From: Mytilisepta virgata
Lineage: Eukaryota > Mollusca > Bivalvia > Mytilida > Mytilidae
Reading direction: 5' to 3'
DNA: 64,000 bases
Assembly: GCA_028015205.1 (NCBI GenBank)
Contig: CM051517.1
Location: 12,510,501 to 12,574,500 of the forward strand
Shown: piece after piece, positions 14,001 through 22,428 of the stretch
How positions within the stretch are numbered: position 1 is the stretch's first letter
Layout of the letters: each line of letters begins with the position of its first letter
Notes under the pieces: generated by a model
What the model saw: only the letters and a program-made list of their open reading frames with translations
Databases searched by the model: none
What the model was told of the DNA's origin: nothing
Program-made: the position numbers and the translations under genes

Positions 14001-17000
14001 TTCAAAATTTCTGTGGGAATTGTCCCTTATGTGGTCTCTTAAGATTTGCTAATAACAAATAACGAATAATTTACCAAACTTTTTTCTACAAACCTAAATA
14101 TCGATTTTGGGGGCAGTTTTAACACAAATTTACCAAATTAACGTCTTCAAGACAGTTTTTCAAGATGAAGGAAACTCAGAACCAAAAACGAATTTTTTGC
14201 TGCAAGTCAGTTTATGCATCGCCTTTCATATTACAGTAGAATAGTTTTGGTTCTGAATTTCCTTCATGGCGATATTCTAAAAAGTGGTAAAAAATTTAAC
14301 CAAATCGCCTTAATACACGACTTTTGCGGGTAGAAAAATGTAACGTATTAATGATTAAACATAAGATAATTGTTTGTTAACATAAAAATGCATGGCATAC
14401 AATCGTTTACGATAAAAAATCAATGATTATGAGTGAAAAAAATACAGGGGACCTTAAAATTATTAACGTTATACTTGAATTGCTTTTCTCTAGACCCATT
14501 CCATCCTACATTTTTCTTATTATGAGTCAGGTCATCAGATTGTTTTCTATCAGAAAATTGTGACAAAAAAGAACGTGTAGCTTACCATTCTCGTTGTTGG
14601 CTTTTATCAACATGTCTTGCAAATTTCTATTTGTTTCTTTAGTTTTGTCTAATCCGTCTGAAAAAATTAGAAATTAGAAATACAATCGATGCTGTGTCTT
14701 AGAATAATCTCTTAGAAGTTGATGCAATATGATTAGTCAAAAAGATTAACATAATACGATTACTAACAGTGTATACTTTCAGCAAAAACCTACATCGAAT
14801 TACATTTTCTGCAAAGATCAAGAAGTGTGATGTTAGGGCTGTAATTCGTTTTCAGAAAACAAACAGAAGTATTATTGCATCAATCGAAACCAAAATTGAA
14901 TACACCTTATAGTTCTAGGAATAGAGAGATGAAATTGTAAATGGTGTGCAGAAATTACGTGTCCCAAATATCAAATTTTATCCTTTTTCACCTCTCAAAA
15001 TGTGTAAAACATATAAAATAAAATTCTTTTATTTTTAAATTATTATTTTCCTTTTTATCACCTTCTCTGATATTTGTTTCGTTCTGTTTGCAGTTTTATT
15101 GGTGATTGTTTGGCAATATTTGGTCATGACGTGATAAAGATTCCAGGAAAAAGTTAAAGAAATTAAGGGACATTTTGGGGGTGAATATCGACGGAACAGC
15201 AATCCTGAAACCAAGGTACTAATTTTGTACTCAGACAGAAGAATACATGTACATATATCATAATTTATCAGGTCGATCATAATCCGAATTAAAAAAAAAT
15301 ATGTTTCTTACCTAATTCGACAGAAAGTATCTGATGTTTCATCGTTATGTTGTTCAGCTTATCTTTAGCAGCTGATAACTTTTTTTCAAACGTCTCTAGA
15401 TCATCGTGATGCTTCTTTACTTCATCTGTGATTAAAACAAAGGAGGAACCCAATTGGGCTTTATTTCATATTTTTATAAAATTTTGCATGCAATTAGAGC
15501 ATGTTAACTGCATATGAATATCTAAAAAGTAAAGGGTCTCAATTAAATACTTCCCGCAATATGGCATATAAAGTTTTGGCAAACACATTATTGTAAATAC
15601 ATTGAATGCACGTCGATATCGTTGCAAAAAGTTAGATCTTTAGACTATAAATTGTGATTTCTCAAAATTTTGGCCCTAGAACTTTTTTAAAACATGATAT
15701 ATTATTGCCATTGAAATTCTGATGTTATTGATATAAATTTTATTAGGGTCACCAAGTTAGTTTTTTAGTCTATGCATATATTAAATTGATCACTATATGT
15801 AGAGTGAAAAAAGCGCCAAAAAAATCAAAATTTGGGCGTAAGTAGTCACTTAAAATAATTGAGTGAATTCATCAGCGAAAACGAAGCTGGTTACCCTGTA
15901 TTTATTTAGTATGAATGAAGGAGAAAAGTTGATAGCAATAACATATCGTTTTGAAAGAAAATTCTCGTTTTTTTTTTGTTTTTTTTAGAAATGACGATTT
16001 ACAGTTAACATTTTTTTACAGTTTTTAGATTAAATCTACAGTAGAACACCTTTATTTTAAGGATTTTTAATCGCCCTTCTTGAAAAAATTAAAAGGCTAA
16101 ATATAAAATGTTTTCGATATTTATGCAGTTACGAATATTCTAGCTGCATGTAAAATTTTATTAAAATCCGTAATTTGGCGGAATCCATCACATGCACACA
16201 CATGTACACACCACTGGAGACTTTGGTATGTTACTGCTAAGAAAGGGTAGTTCACAATTAGAAAATTAAAACCATCACGTTTGTGACAGTTATGATTTCA
16301 ATCGCCGTTTATCGTCTATGTACAAATAGAAGTGGGTGTGTCTGTTCAAGTTCAATTGGGTAGATAAGATGCAAGTTCGGATTATTAAAGTAAAAAACCT
16401 CATCTATATAGCGAAAAATGTAATACACATTACCGGAAAGGACTCTGGACTCTTTTTCTTTGGAACTTATTTCATTTTGAACCTTTATCAATTGATCCTG
16501 TTTCTTTGTTAAGTCGTCTGAAAAATCAAGTTAATCATGATCAAAATAAGAACATTTTGCAATTATAACAGTTTTAAAGGCGATGGCATGAAGATAGCAA
16601 AACTGGTATCAAAAAATTGTATTTTAACCACTGAGTCGATGCCACTGCTGGTGGATTCCGAGTCCCCGAGGGTATTCCATGCTCATTTGCTAGTATTTCG
16701 ATACTTGCCAGAAATTGATACTTAAAATTTACTGTTATAAAATTGTAAAACTAAGGAGTATCTACATCGTACATAGCTATGTCCTTAGGTGGTTTTGGCT
16801 TTACACTTTTTGGTAATTTTGGTATTTTTGAATTTATTCTTCAACTTTTTGGATTCTTGTTTTGGTTTTCAACAGTTTAGGCCTGGATCACAACTGATGA
16901 GTCGTAAATCGACGAAATGTGCACTTCTTGTGCATCAAAATTGGTATAAAAGAATTATATTGTTTAGGGGAGGAATAAAAAATGTATTCATGTGAAAAAT

Positions 17001-18549
17001 GTTCTAAAATTTTGAGTAACTCCATGACACTGTTTATTAAACTTAATCTCTGATAGAAGTAACCATTAAAGTATTAATTAATTTTTAAAAAAAAGTCACT
17101 TGCCTCGATCTCACTACTTTCAATTTTTTTCTGATTTAAAAATAAGGCTGGAGTCGGGAGATAAAAAATAAAAATAAAAGTATCAAAACTTCATTTTAAT
17201 TTGGTTTTGCGCTCCAGTTAAACAGATAGTTAAAGATTTCTGGCCTTATAATCAATCACGCTATCATCCCCGGGGGATATTAAGATCTAGGAGACAGAGA
17301 CAAATAACACCTAAAAAATAGAAGGATTTAGTTCATGATCATGTCATGTTGGCAGAAACAGTGGCCATTTTATGTTTTACTTCTTATTGTTGGTATTATT
17401 TGTCATTAAGGTCTAAGGTCCATTTCCAGGATACGGTTTTGAGAAAAGGTCACCCGAAGAAAATTCTATCACAGTTGGATACCTATTGGTCCAAATGTTT
17501 CAGAGAAAGGTTTTTGTTGATTTTTAATTTTCAGCAAATAAAATCATTATGACTAGAGATCTGGATTATTGGACATAGTTTTAAAAGAGACAGTCAAAGC
17601 AATTTTAACATGTCCCTTAAAACGGATTCCAATTGACCAATTCGTTGTAGCACGAGGATTTTGATTGCTATTTTTCCTAACTTTTTTGTTGCTGTTGGTA
17701 ACGGAACTTGTTTTACCCAACAAAAAGCTTAATATATTTTATTTAGTTGAAAAAAATTATTCCACTCATGACTTAGTACCTTCAATTCTTCGAAGTTCCG
17801 TTGACTTTTCGGTGACTTCAGAGCCTGAATAAAATGTAATAGGATAACTAACAAGGACAAAAAAAAATGCTGTTGATGTTGTTACATTTATCCTAATTTT
17901 TTTTTATTTATGTAATATATACTTGAATAAACTTTATTGGTAACAGAATGATTTATATGTACAAAATTAATTAAATGAGAACTAAATATACTTGAAATGT
18001 ATGGTACAGTAACCATTGTATTTTTATTTTTAACATTCTTCGAACTCAAAAATTCTTCTGGTGCGATTCGTTCCTTTTATCGATTACAATCATGACAGTG
18101 TATTGGTGATTTCGTCATAGTTGTTTTATTAAAGCTTGAGGTGTTTTTTTTTCGTTTTTTTTTCATTGTTTTATGTTTGTTCTAAACGTCAACTTTTGAT
18201 TCAAAACTCTTATACCTTGTTATGATTTTAATGGTGTTTTTTTTCCCAAACTTTAGAGCTACATGTATAGTCTTCATTGTCACAAATGGCTCTTTGGATA
18301 TTTTTTAAAAATTAACGATAAAACTGAAGGCATGAAATGATCAGTTGTTCTCTCGTTAACGTATTTTTTGTATTTATGATTGTGTGAGTGTGTGGATATG
18401 TTATCATGTATAAAGTATGGTACCGTTTAAAAATGACAAAAGAATAAAAAACGAACGGTGGCAAAAAACCTTACATAAGTTGAAAGTGTTAAGAGAAAAT
18501 GCAACTTAATATACTTACCTTCGGTTTTTGGGTTTCCTTTGTCAGTCAT
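2053..18549 (-). CDS. Multi-exon coiled-coil protein, 3' incomplete
   Basis: Fourteen coding exons were assembled by eye: 18549-18519, 17824-17780, 16517-16434, 15425-15312, 14657-14586, 9276-9223, 8143-8060, 7529-7413, 6643-6569, 4246-4154, 3756-3643, 3060-2947, 2458-2333 and 2094-2053. They join into 388 residues with no stop. Every intron is phase 1 with GT...AG ends, and every internal exon is a multiple of three. The protein starts MTDKGNPKTEGSEVTEKSTE and is rich in Lys, Glu, Gln and Leu with heptad spacing, for example IDELEKQVKKVAVNYEDYRR. No signal peptide, membrane segment or catalytic motif is visible, which suggests a rod-like scaffold or cytoskeletal protein (inference). Exon 14 ends in a good donor, so the gene continues toward or past the window start. 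I cannot name the family. Exons could be missing in the 5.3-kb intron at 9277-14585. Confidence 0.72.
2333..2458 (-). CDS. Coiled-coil gene, exon 13
   Basis: 126 bases, acceptor ACAATAG, donor GTGATT. Contains KKMVESKYNDLVNQYEKLSE. Confidence 0.75.
2947..3060 (-). CDS. Coiled-coil gene, exon 12
   Basis: 114 bases, acceptor TTTTGTAG, donor GTATAA. Contains ENADLQEQLKEKTRVTSLIS. Just past the donor, at 2880-2925, lies a long G tract on the plus strand (C-rich in the transcript). Confidence 0.77.
3422..3600 (+). repeat. 36-bp minisatellite, about 4.5 units
   Basis: Units read TTGTTATATTGATTCTTTGT followed by ACCGTTGTTATTTGG. The array ends in GGAGAAATAAATATTGATTG, which looks like the 3' tail of a retroposed sequence. 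It lies between exons 11 and 12 of the coiled-coil gene. Confidence 0.75.
3643..3756 (-). CDS. Coiled-coil gene, exon 11
   Basis: 114 bases, acceptor ATTTTCAG. I chose the donor A|GTAATG because it keeps phase 1; open reading would otherwise run on into a repeat. Contains DEVNKAKIEARELTIRYHEL. Confidence 0.65.
4154..4246 (-). CDS. Coiled-coil gene, exon 10
   Basis: 93 bases, acceptor TTGTTTAG, donor GTGG, which is weak. Contains KTQLMLMTEAATRMNSQLQ. Confidence 0.68.
4370..4480 (+). repeat. Dispersed repeat, partial copy 1
   Basis: Shares ATGGCCATTTCGTTGACTGA and CAGCAGTGCTCGAGATCAA with 8505-8815 and 57035-57325. Confidence 0.7.
4690..5012 (+). repeat. Retrozyme-like repeat, copy 1
   Basis: Begins near GGTCCCCGAGGGTATTCGCC and ends in a hammerhead-like core (CTGATGA at 4971, GAAA at 4991). 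The same order of blocks recurs at 16626-16936 and, in part, at 41340-41602. Confidence 0.5.
4971..5012 (+). ncRNA. Hammerhead-ribozyme-like core (diverged)
   Basis: CTGATGA, then GAGG-TAACT-CCTT (stem II, with a G-U pair next to the core), GAAA, then stem III TGCG...CGCA closed by A15.1-U16.1 and UA before the expected cleavage site. I see no flanking complementarity for stem I, so activity is doubtful. Confidence 0.35.
5395..6020. mobile_element. Inverted-repeat-bounded segment
   Basis: TTATTACCTAATA at 5395 and its complement TATTAGGTAATAA at about 6008 are perfect over 13 bp. Looser matching continues inward (CTGTTTTATTG against CTGTTTTCTTTG). This may be a non-autonomous DNA element. 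No coding frame. Confidence 0.4.
6031..6178. mobile_element. Hairpin MITE-like element
   Basis: The arms ATAGACTGGAACATTTGGCC...GGTTCAATT and AATTGAACC...ATTCCAGTCTATTG are near-complementary around a short GC-rich loop near 6100. No open frame. Confidence 0.6.
6569..6643 (-). CDS. Coiled-coil gene, exon 9
   Basis: 75 bases, acceptor TTTTGTAG, donor GTAACAG. Contains DKIQQVTAALFQKELDLKNE. Confidence 0.75.
6771..7250 (+). repeat. Dispersed repeat, two diverged units
   Basis: Two units share ATGGATTTC(A/T)(G/T)TGAAACTTTCA, a TTTTGATCA(G/A)AATGATTTTT block and an ACAAACATGG-like block. It starts at CCCGCGGGGGTATATGG. Noncoding, between exons 8 and 9. Confidence 0.6.
7413..7529 (-). CDS. Coiled-coil gene, exon 8
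   Basis: 117 bases, acceptor CATGCAG, donor GTAAAT. Contains AKKAEKIQTQHNKLSATEAE. Confidence 0.77.
8060..8143 (-). CDS. Coiled-coil gene, exon 7
   Basis: 84 bases, acceptor ACATTTTCAG, donor GTAATG. Contains AKIDELEKQVKKVAVNYEDY with clear heptads. Confidence 0.78.
8505..8815 (+). repeat. Dispersed repeat, copy 2
   Basis: Same family as 57035-57325: shared order of TGGCCATTTCGTTGGCTG, CGGTTAAAGATATGATGAAT-like text, CAGCTAAGGGTTACCTC and GCATCAAAAGGAAG. It has no coding capacity and lies within an intron. Confidence 0.72.
9223..9276 (-). CDS. Coiled-coil gene, exon 6
   Basis: 54 bases, acceptor TTTTTTTTAG, donor GTATAAAA. Encodes DKKKKEIERLQDDDRRKK. The 5.3-kb intron before it holds the Tc1 gene and the CTTAAG-rich element. 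Confidence 0.7.
9864..10950 (-). pseudogene. Tc1-type (DD34E) transposase, frameshifted
   Basis: Two minus-strand frames make one Tc1/mariner-superfamily transposase. The upstream frame (10950-10444) has the paired helix-turn-helix region: GFSSYKIANVTGINSRTIQ, then the GRPR-like GGGRKTTPRDD, then a second DNA-binding helix set. The downstream frame (to 9864) has the DDE domain: FSDETK, FQEDNAPCH and SPDLNIIENVWK. Thirty-four residues lie between the second Asp and the Glu, so DD34E. A single-base shift near 10450-10460 separates the frames just before the first catalytic Asp (codon 10442-10440). The triad survives, but one continuous protein cannot be made without frameshifting. It sits in an intron of the coiled-coil gene, on the same strand. 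I could not define its terminal repeats. Confidence 0.88.
10955..11787. mobile_element. CTTAAG-rich inverted-repeat element
   Basis: The left end AATCCTTTTCACAAAAATTC and the right end ATTTTTTGTGAAAAGGATT are inverted copies. Both arms are dense in CTTAAG palindromes (TCTTAAGAT-like). The middle is unrelated single-copy-looking sequence without a credible gene. A foldback or MITE-type non-autonomous element fits. It abuts the 5' end of the Tc1 gene, so it may have inserted into the Tc1 end. No target duplication was resolved. Confidence 0.6.
11788..13078. other. Intron sequence without recognised features
   Basis: AT-rich, with a short (TA)n run near 12833-12847. One apparent minus-strand exon near 12968-12990 meets an in-frame stop. 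Nothing else seen. Confidence 0.4.
13079..13965 (+). repeat. Bivalve-type dispersed repeat, copy A
   Basis: Starts AGGCCCCCAAGAGCCTGTAT and contains about five diverged units of roughly 150 bp with (G/T)CATCAAAGTAACAACACTTG and GGCGGCCAT(T/C)TTGG-like blocks. The 13.7-kb open frame inside it is a by-product of the repeat. Confidence 0.75.
14586..14657 (-). CDS. Coiled-coil gene, exon 5
   Basis: 72 bases, acceptor TTTTTTCAG, donor GTAAGCT. Contains GLDKTKETNRNLQDMLIKAN. Confidence 0.72.
15312..15425 (-). CDS. Coiled-coil gene, exon 4
   Basis: 114 bases, acceptor ATCACAG, donor GTAAGAAAC. Contains DEVKKHHDDLETFEKKLSAA. Confidence 0.75.
16434..16517 (-). CDS. Coiled-coil gene, exon 3
   Basis: 84 bases, acceptor TTTTTCAG, donor GTAATG. 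Contains DLTKKQDQLIKVQNEISSKE, clearly charged and heptad-like. Confidence 0.72.
16626..16936 (+). repeat. Retrozyme-like repeat, copy 2
   Basis: Begins near GAGTCGATGCCACTGCTGG, passes through GAGTCCCCGAGGGTATTCC and a T-rich middle, and ends in the best hammerhead-like core of the window. Confidence 0.55.
16894..16936 (+). ncRNA. Hammerhead-ribozyme-like core
   Basis: CTGATGA; stem II GTCG-TAAAT-CGAC (4 bp, perfect); GAAA; stem III TGTGC...GTGCA (5 bp with wobbles), closed by A15.1-U16.1 and followed by C at the expected cleavage position. All conserved core bases are present. Stem I, needed for the type I fold, is not evident in the flanks. Confidence 0.5.
16937..17779. other. Intron sequence, nothing recognised
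   Basis: AT-rich sequence between exons 3 and 2. No domain-bearing frame seen. Confidence 0.4.
17780..17824 (-). CDS. Coiled-coil gene, exon 2
   Basis: 45 bases, TTCAG acceptor, GTACTAAG donor, phase 1 to 1. Encodes SEVTEKSTELRRIE after the split Gly codon. Confidence 0.65.
18519..18549 (-). CDS. Coiled-coil gene, exon 1 (start)
   Basis: Encodes MTDKGNPKTE plus one base. The donor is G|GTAAGT. The start was chosen because it is the only in-frame ATG before the donor, and it has A at -3. The 5' untranslated extent is unknown. Confidence 0.65.
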
Positions 18550-18649
18550 TATGACCCGATCTTTGTTCTTCTGATTATTTCAGAACATTAATTGCTGAAG
18601 AACGTTTAATACGTATTATATTGATATCATTGCAAAAAGCAGAATATAT

Positions 18650-20160
18650 ATTGTATTAAAATTTAATACATTTCGTTATTTCTGCGGTACATAATGGTTT
18701 ATCAGTTATTTCATTAAAAGCTAAAGGATTTTTATGATTTTTAATGTATTCATTTACTATTGAAGTTAAATCATCATTAATATTCTCTGGATTACCTTGA
18801 GAATGGAAATGTTTGGTTACCTGTTCCAAATTTAAGTTGAAATCAGTTATTTCCTGCAGTCTCTTCAAATCTTAAATTATTAATAATCTGCCAATATAAT
18901 TTTGGATCAGTTTCTTTCCAGTGTAAAAGTTTATCAATAATTTTCTTCTTATATAAATACTTTTTTCTTTTTATCATTTTTTGAGATTTTTGCAATGTTT
19001 ATAAAAAATATTTTTTATTTGTAAGTTATATGGTTGCTGTTTCATCTTTTTACCAAGACCAATTACAGTTTTTTTAAGGTCTTTAATTTCTCCATGGACC
19101 ATGGAGTCTTTTTCTTTTTATTTAGACTAACTTTAACAATTTTACATGATTTTTTGAATAAATTTTGAAAAATATTTGATATTTTTTCAGTGGCTTTATA
19201 ACACTTTCAAAATTTAAATTTTCAAAGGATATTATTTCGTCTATTGTTTCTCTTTCTGATAAGACACCCAATAATTTATCTTTGGATTTAGATGTCCAAT
19301 TATATGTGTATTGTATTTCTTTAAAATGTTTAGTTTTATAAGAGGATTCATTAACTATATTACAATATAGATGAACAGAAATCTGACAATGATCAAACAA
19401 ATAAGCTGGGTCATTAACTTCAAAATAATTGATACATTTAATGAGGTCCAAGTTGGCCAAGGCATAATCTACTGTGTCAGCACCATTTAATTTATGACAC
19501 GTAACATTTCCTAAAGAATCTCCCATAAAACGCCCATTAAGAAAACGGATCTGGGAAGCAACACAGAGATTAAGAAGGGACTGACCTTGTGTATTACAAA
19601 CTTTATCAGTGTTATTTCTGTAAAAATAATTATCTTCACTATAGTTTTCAGGAAGTAAATTTTGTAGTAAGTCGTTAGGTCTTGATTCTTTTTCAATAAA
19701 ATCTGATTTGTCACCAACTCGGGCATTCACATCACCTATAAGCAATACATTTCCCTTTCTATTAAACTTGAAATTTCATTTTCTAAATCTGTAAAATCAT
19801 CATTGTTATATAATGAATTTACTGGAGGGATGTAACAAGCACATACATCATTAAATCATTTTTAAAACCAAAATAACTGGCATCCAGCTTAAACCATAGT
19901 CTATTGTCTGATGACGTAATATTCATTGCATGTGAAATCCCTCTTTTATGCTTAGATTTGTACAGAACTATTATTCCACCGCTAAAACGTTTCGAACGTT
20001 TCTTCTTCTACTTTTGAAAAATGCTATCATTTGGTATACTAAATTCTGAATCAGTACCTTTCCAGGTTTCAAGTAATATATTGATATCATATTTTATATT
20101 AGACAAAAACTCTTCATCTCTATATTCCAAGATGATATTGAACAGTTATTGATCATGGTT
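18650..20160 (-). pseudogene. Decayed non-LTR retrotransposon (endonuclease region)
   Basis: Read on the minus strand. Near 20100 an endonuclease N-terminal motif ILLETWKG is followed by a GGIIVLYKSK-like strand. The main frame (19745-19122) contains LIGDVNARVGD, LNLCVASQ, DTVDYALANLD and FDHCQISVHL, matching the apurinic endonuclease motifs GD(F/V)NAR and (S/D)H. A further frame (18868-18656) resembles the linker before reverse transcriptase (ITDKPLCTAEITKCIK). Several stops and shifts break it. The reverse transcriptase domain is absent, so the copy is truncated at the 3' side, unusual for LINEs, which normally lose the 5' end. It ends about 100 bp upstream of exon 1 of the coiled-coil gene. 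Confidence 0.8.
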
Positions 20161-21197
20161 AATAAAATCATCTGCTGATATGTGTTCTAATGAGTCAAGA
20201 TACAATAATCTTTTAAATTTCTATTTTTCTCTCTCTCTCTTTGATTTTTTCTTTAGATATTAAGGAATTAATTATTTCCTTTTATGTATATGTAAACTAT
20301 AAAATTTATATACATATGTAATACAAAGAAAAATAACTCTACCTGAGTTTAAACAATTTAACAAACACATTTTGATTAAAACTCAGTTATCTTAAGATTC
20401 AAAAGTATATTCAATGATCTATTGAGATTCAACAGTTTAACAAAGTATTAGAAAAAAAGATTTGTAATTGTATATATCTCAGTCTTTCTGGTTTAGATTT
20501 TTTTACACATGTAGTATACATGTACATACACTGATATCGTGTCATATTCATTGATATACTGATATATTTATAAAACAGTTATATGTGGTTTTAAGCAATC
20601 ATATATGAAAGAATGAACAAGTGAAATGCAGAAATATATACAGAATGTTCATGTATTCTTCAATTTTTATCTGACATTTGCCCTAGTACTTTAAGCATAT
20701 TCTCTTCGTCTTTGTTCATATTATTTTGCCTACCATACAAATAATTGGTGTATCACTTGGGCCATGAGATCTATATCCATTATACCTATTCAAGTTTGGG
20801 TTGCAAGACGCAAGTCAAAGAGACAGGCAAACCAGAAAAAAACACTGAGGACTAAAATCGTGGACGGCAAGAACCCCTTATAAAAACCAGGCCTCCGGAA
20901 GGATACGCAGTTCTTGCTTCGTATATGGCATCCGTCGCGTAATTCAACAAAGTACAAGGAACTACATGATGCACATAAGTCTATTTGTGATAACTGTACA
21001 CTGTAACTATCAATCAGATCGTGACGACTGTAAAATTTACGTAGGTATGGCATATCGATCCCTGCAAAAACCGTGGCTGATTAACTTGATCTAGAGTGTT
21101 CTAATTTTTAAATAATTCATTGCCCACTAGTCTGACACGAAACATAGTTACAAAGTAGTAGTCAAATATAAGCATTATACTCGGATTATTAATTTTT
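20161..21197. other. AT-rich intergenic stretch
   Basis: No gene supported. An 87-codon minus-strand frame at 20790-21053 has no recognisable motif. CT-rich run near 20230. Confidence 0.4.
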
Positions 21198-22428
21198 TTA
21201 GGGAACAACCATTTAACTTCAAAAGGGGGGGGGGTTATGGTTTTTTATATTGGTTTGAAAATTTTTTTTCAAGGTATGGACACAATTTTTTAATTTTTTT
21301 TTCGACTACAATCAAACCAAATTATTTTTTTTCTTACCAAGTCGAATCAGAATTTTTTTTTGAGCAATGCCCAGAATGTAAAAGGTATATTTATTCCTAT
21401 GAAATCACTAGCAGTAAATAAAACTGGTATATATTATGAATTTGTTTTTTTAATTAAACATTTCCATATCTTTTTCATTTGTAAATATAAAACAAGATTA
21501 GTTCAGACATGTACATGTATGCATAATTAAACTAGAGGCTCAGAGGGCTGAGCCGGTATCGCTTACCAGGCATGAAAGCCATTTTATTGATGTATCTCAA
21601 AGAGAGAAGTCACTTCTCCCTATCATTATGAAGTGTGGTAAGCCTTGTAGGAACCGAACTGATTTTTCTTCATCAAGGTCCTTCTACTTACAGGTCAGCA
21701 TATTCTAAAATTTGGCAGTTCTCTAGACGATTTTTGCATGTATTTTCCATCGGGTCTTATCTAAGTCCTCTACTGAAGACCATTTTGAATTAGGGATTGG
21801 CACCAGAGTAACAACTGTTGTATATATGCGATTGCTATACGGAGATTGTTCATGTATGTTCCGTCATTGTTTGACTTTATATTATGTTATGTTTTCCGGA
21901 TGGTAATAAACATGTGGTTGAAAAGAAAAGTTGTTCCTAGCCAAATATATTGAAAGAGAGATTAGATATTTCCTCGTATAGTTCCCAAACCCCAATAATA
22001 TTACACAACACTTGGTAAAAACTTTAAGAGGAACATTCAGACCATGTTTGGTTTCAAGCAATTCTGCGGTTCTGTAGATTTTTGTTATATGTCATAGACA
22101 CTTTCTGTCAAGTTTGGCTCTATTTGGCCAAGAAGTTTAAGAGAATTCTTTTTAAATCAACCAATCAGAAACAAGAATTGCCCAAGCGGTTTCAGATAAG
22201 AAGATTATCAACCGATCAAAGACAAGAACTGCCCATGACGGCGATGTTTGTTGCCTGATCAGGACAAAATGAGGAAACTTTGTATAGAACCTCCCAATTA
22301 GATGCTTTCTGTCAAGTTCGTTCCATTTGGCCAAGCGACTTCAGAGAAGAAGTTTTTTTTATTAGTCAATCAGAAACAAGAACTGCTCATGGCGGCCATA
22401 TTTGTATTCCGATCGGAACAAAATGAGG

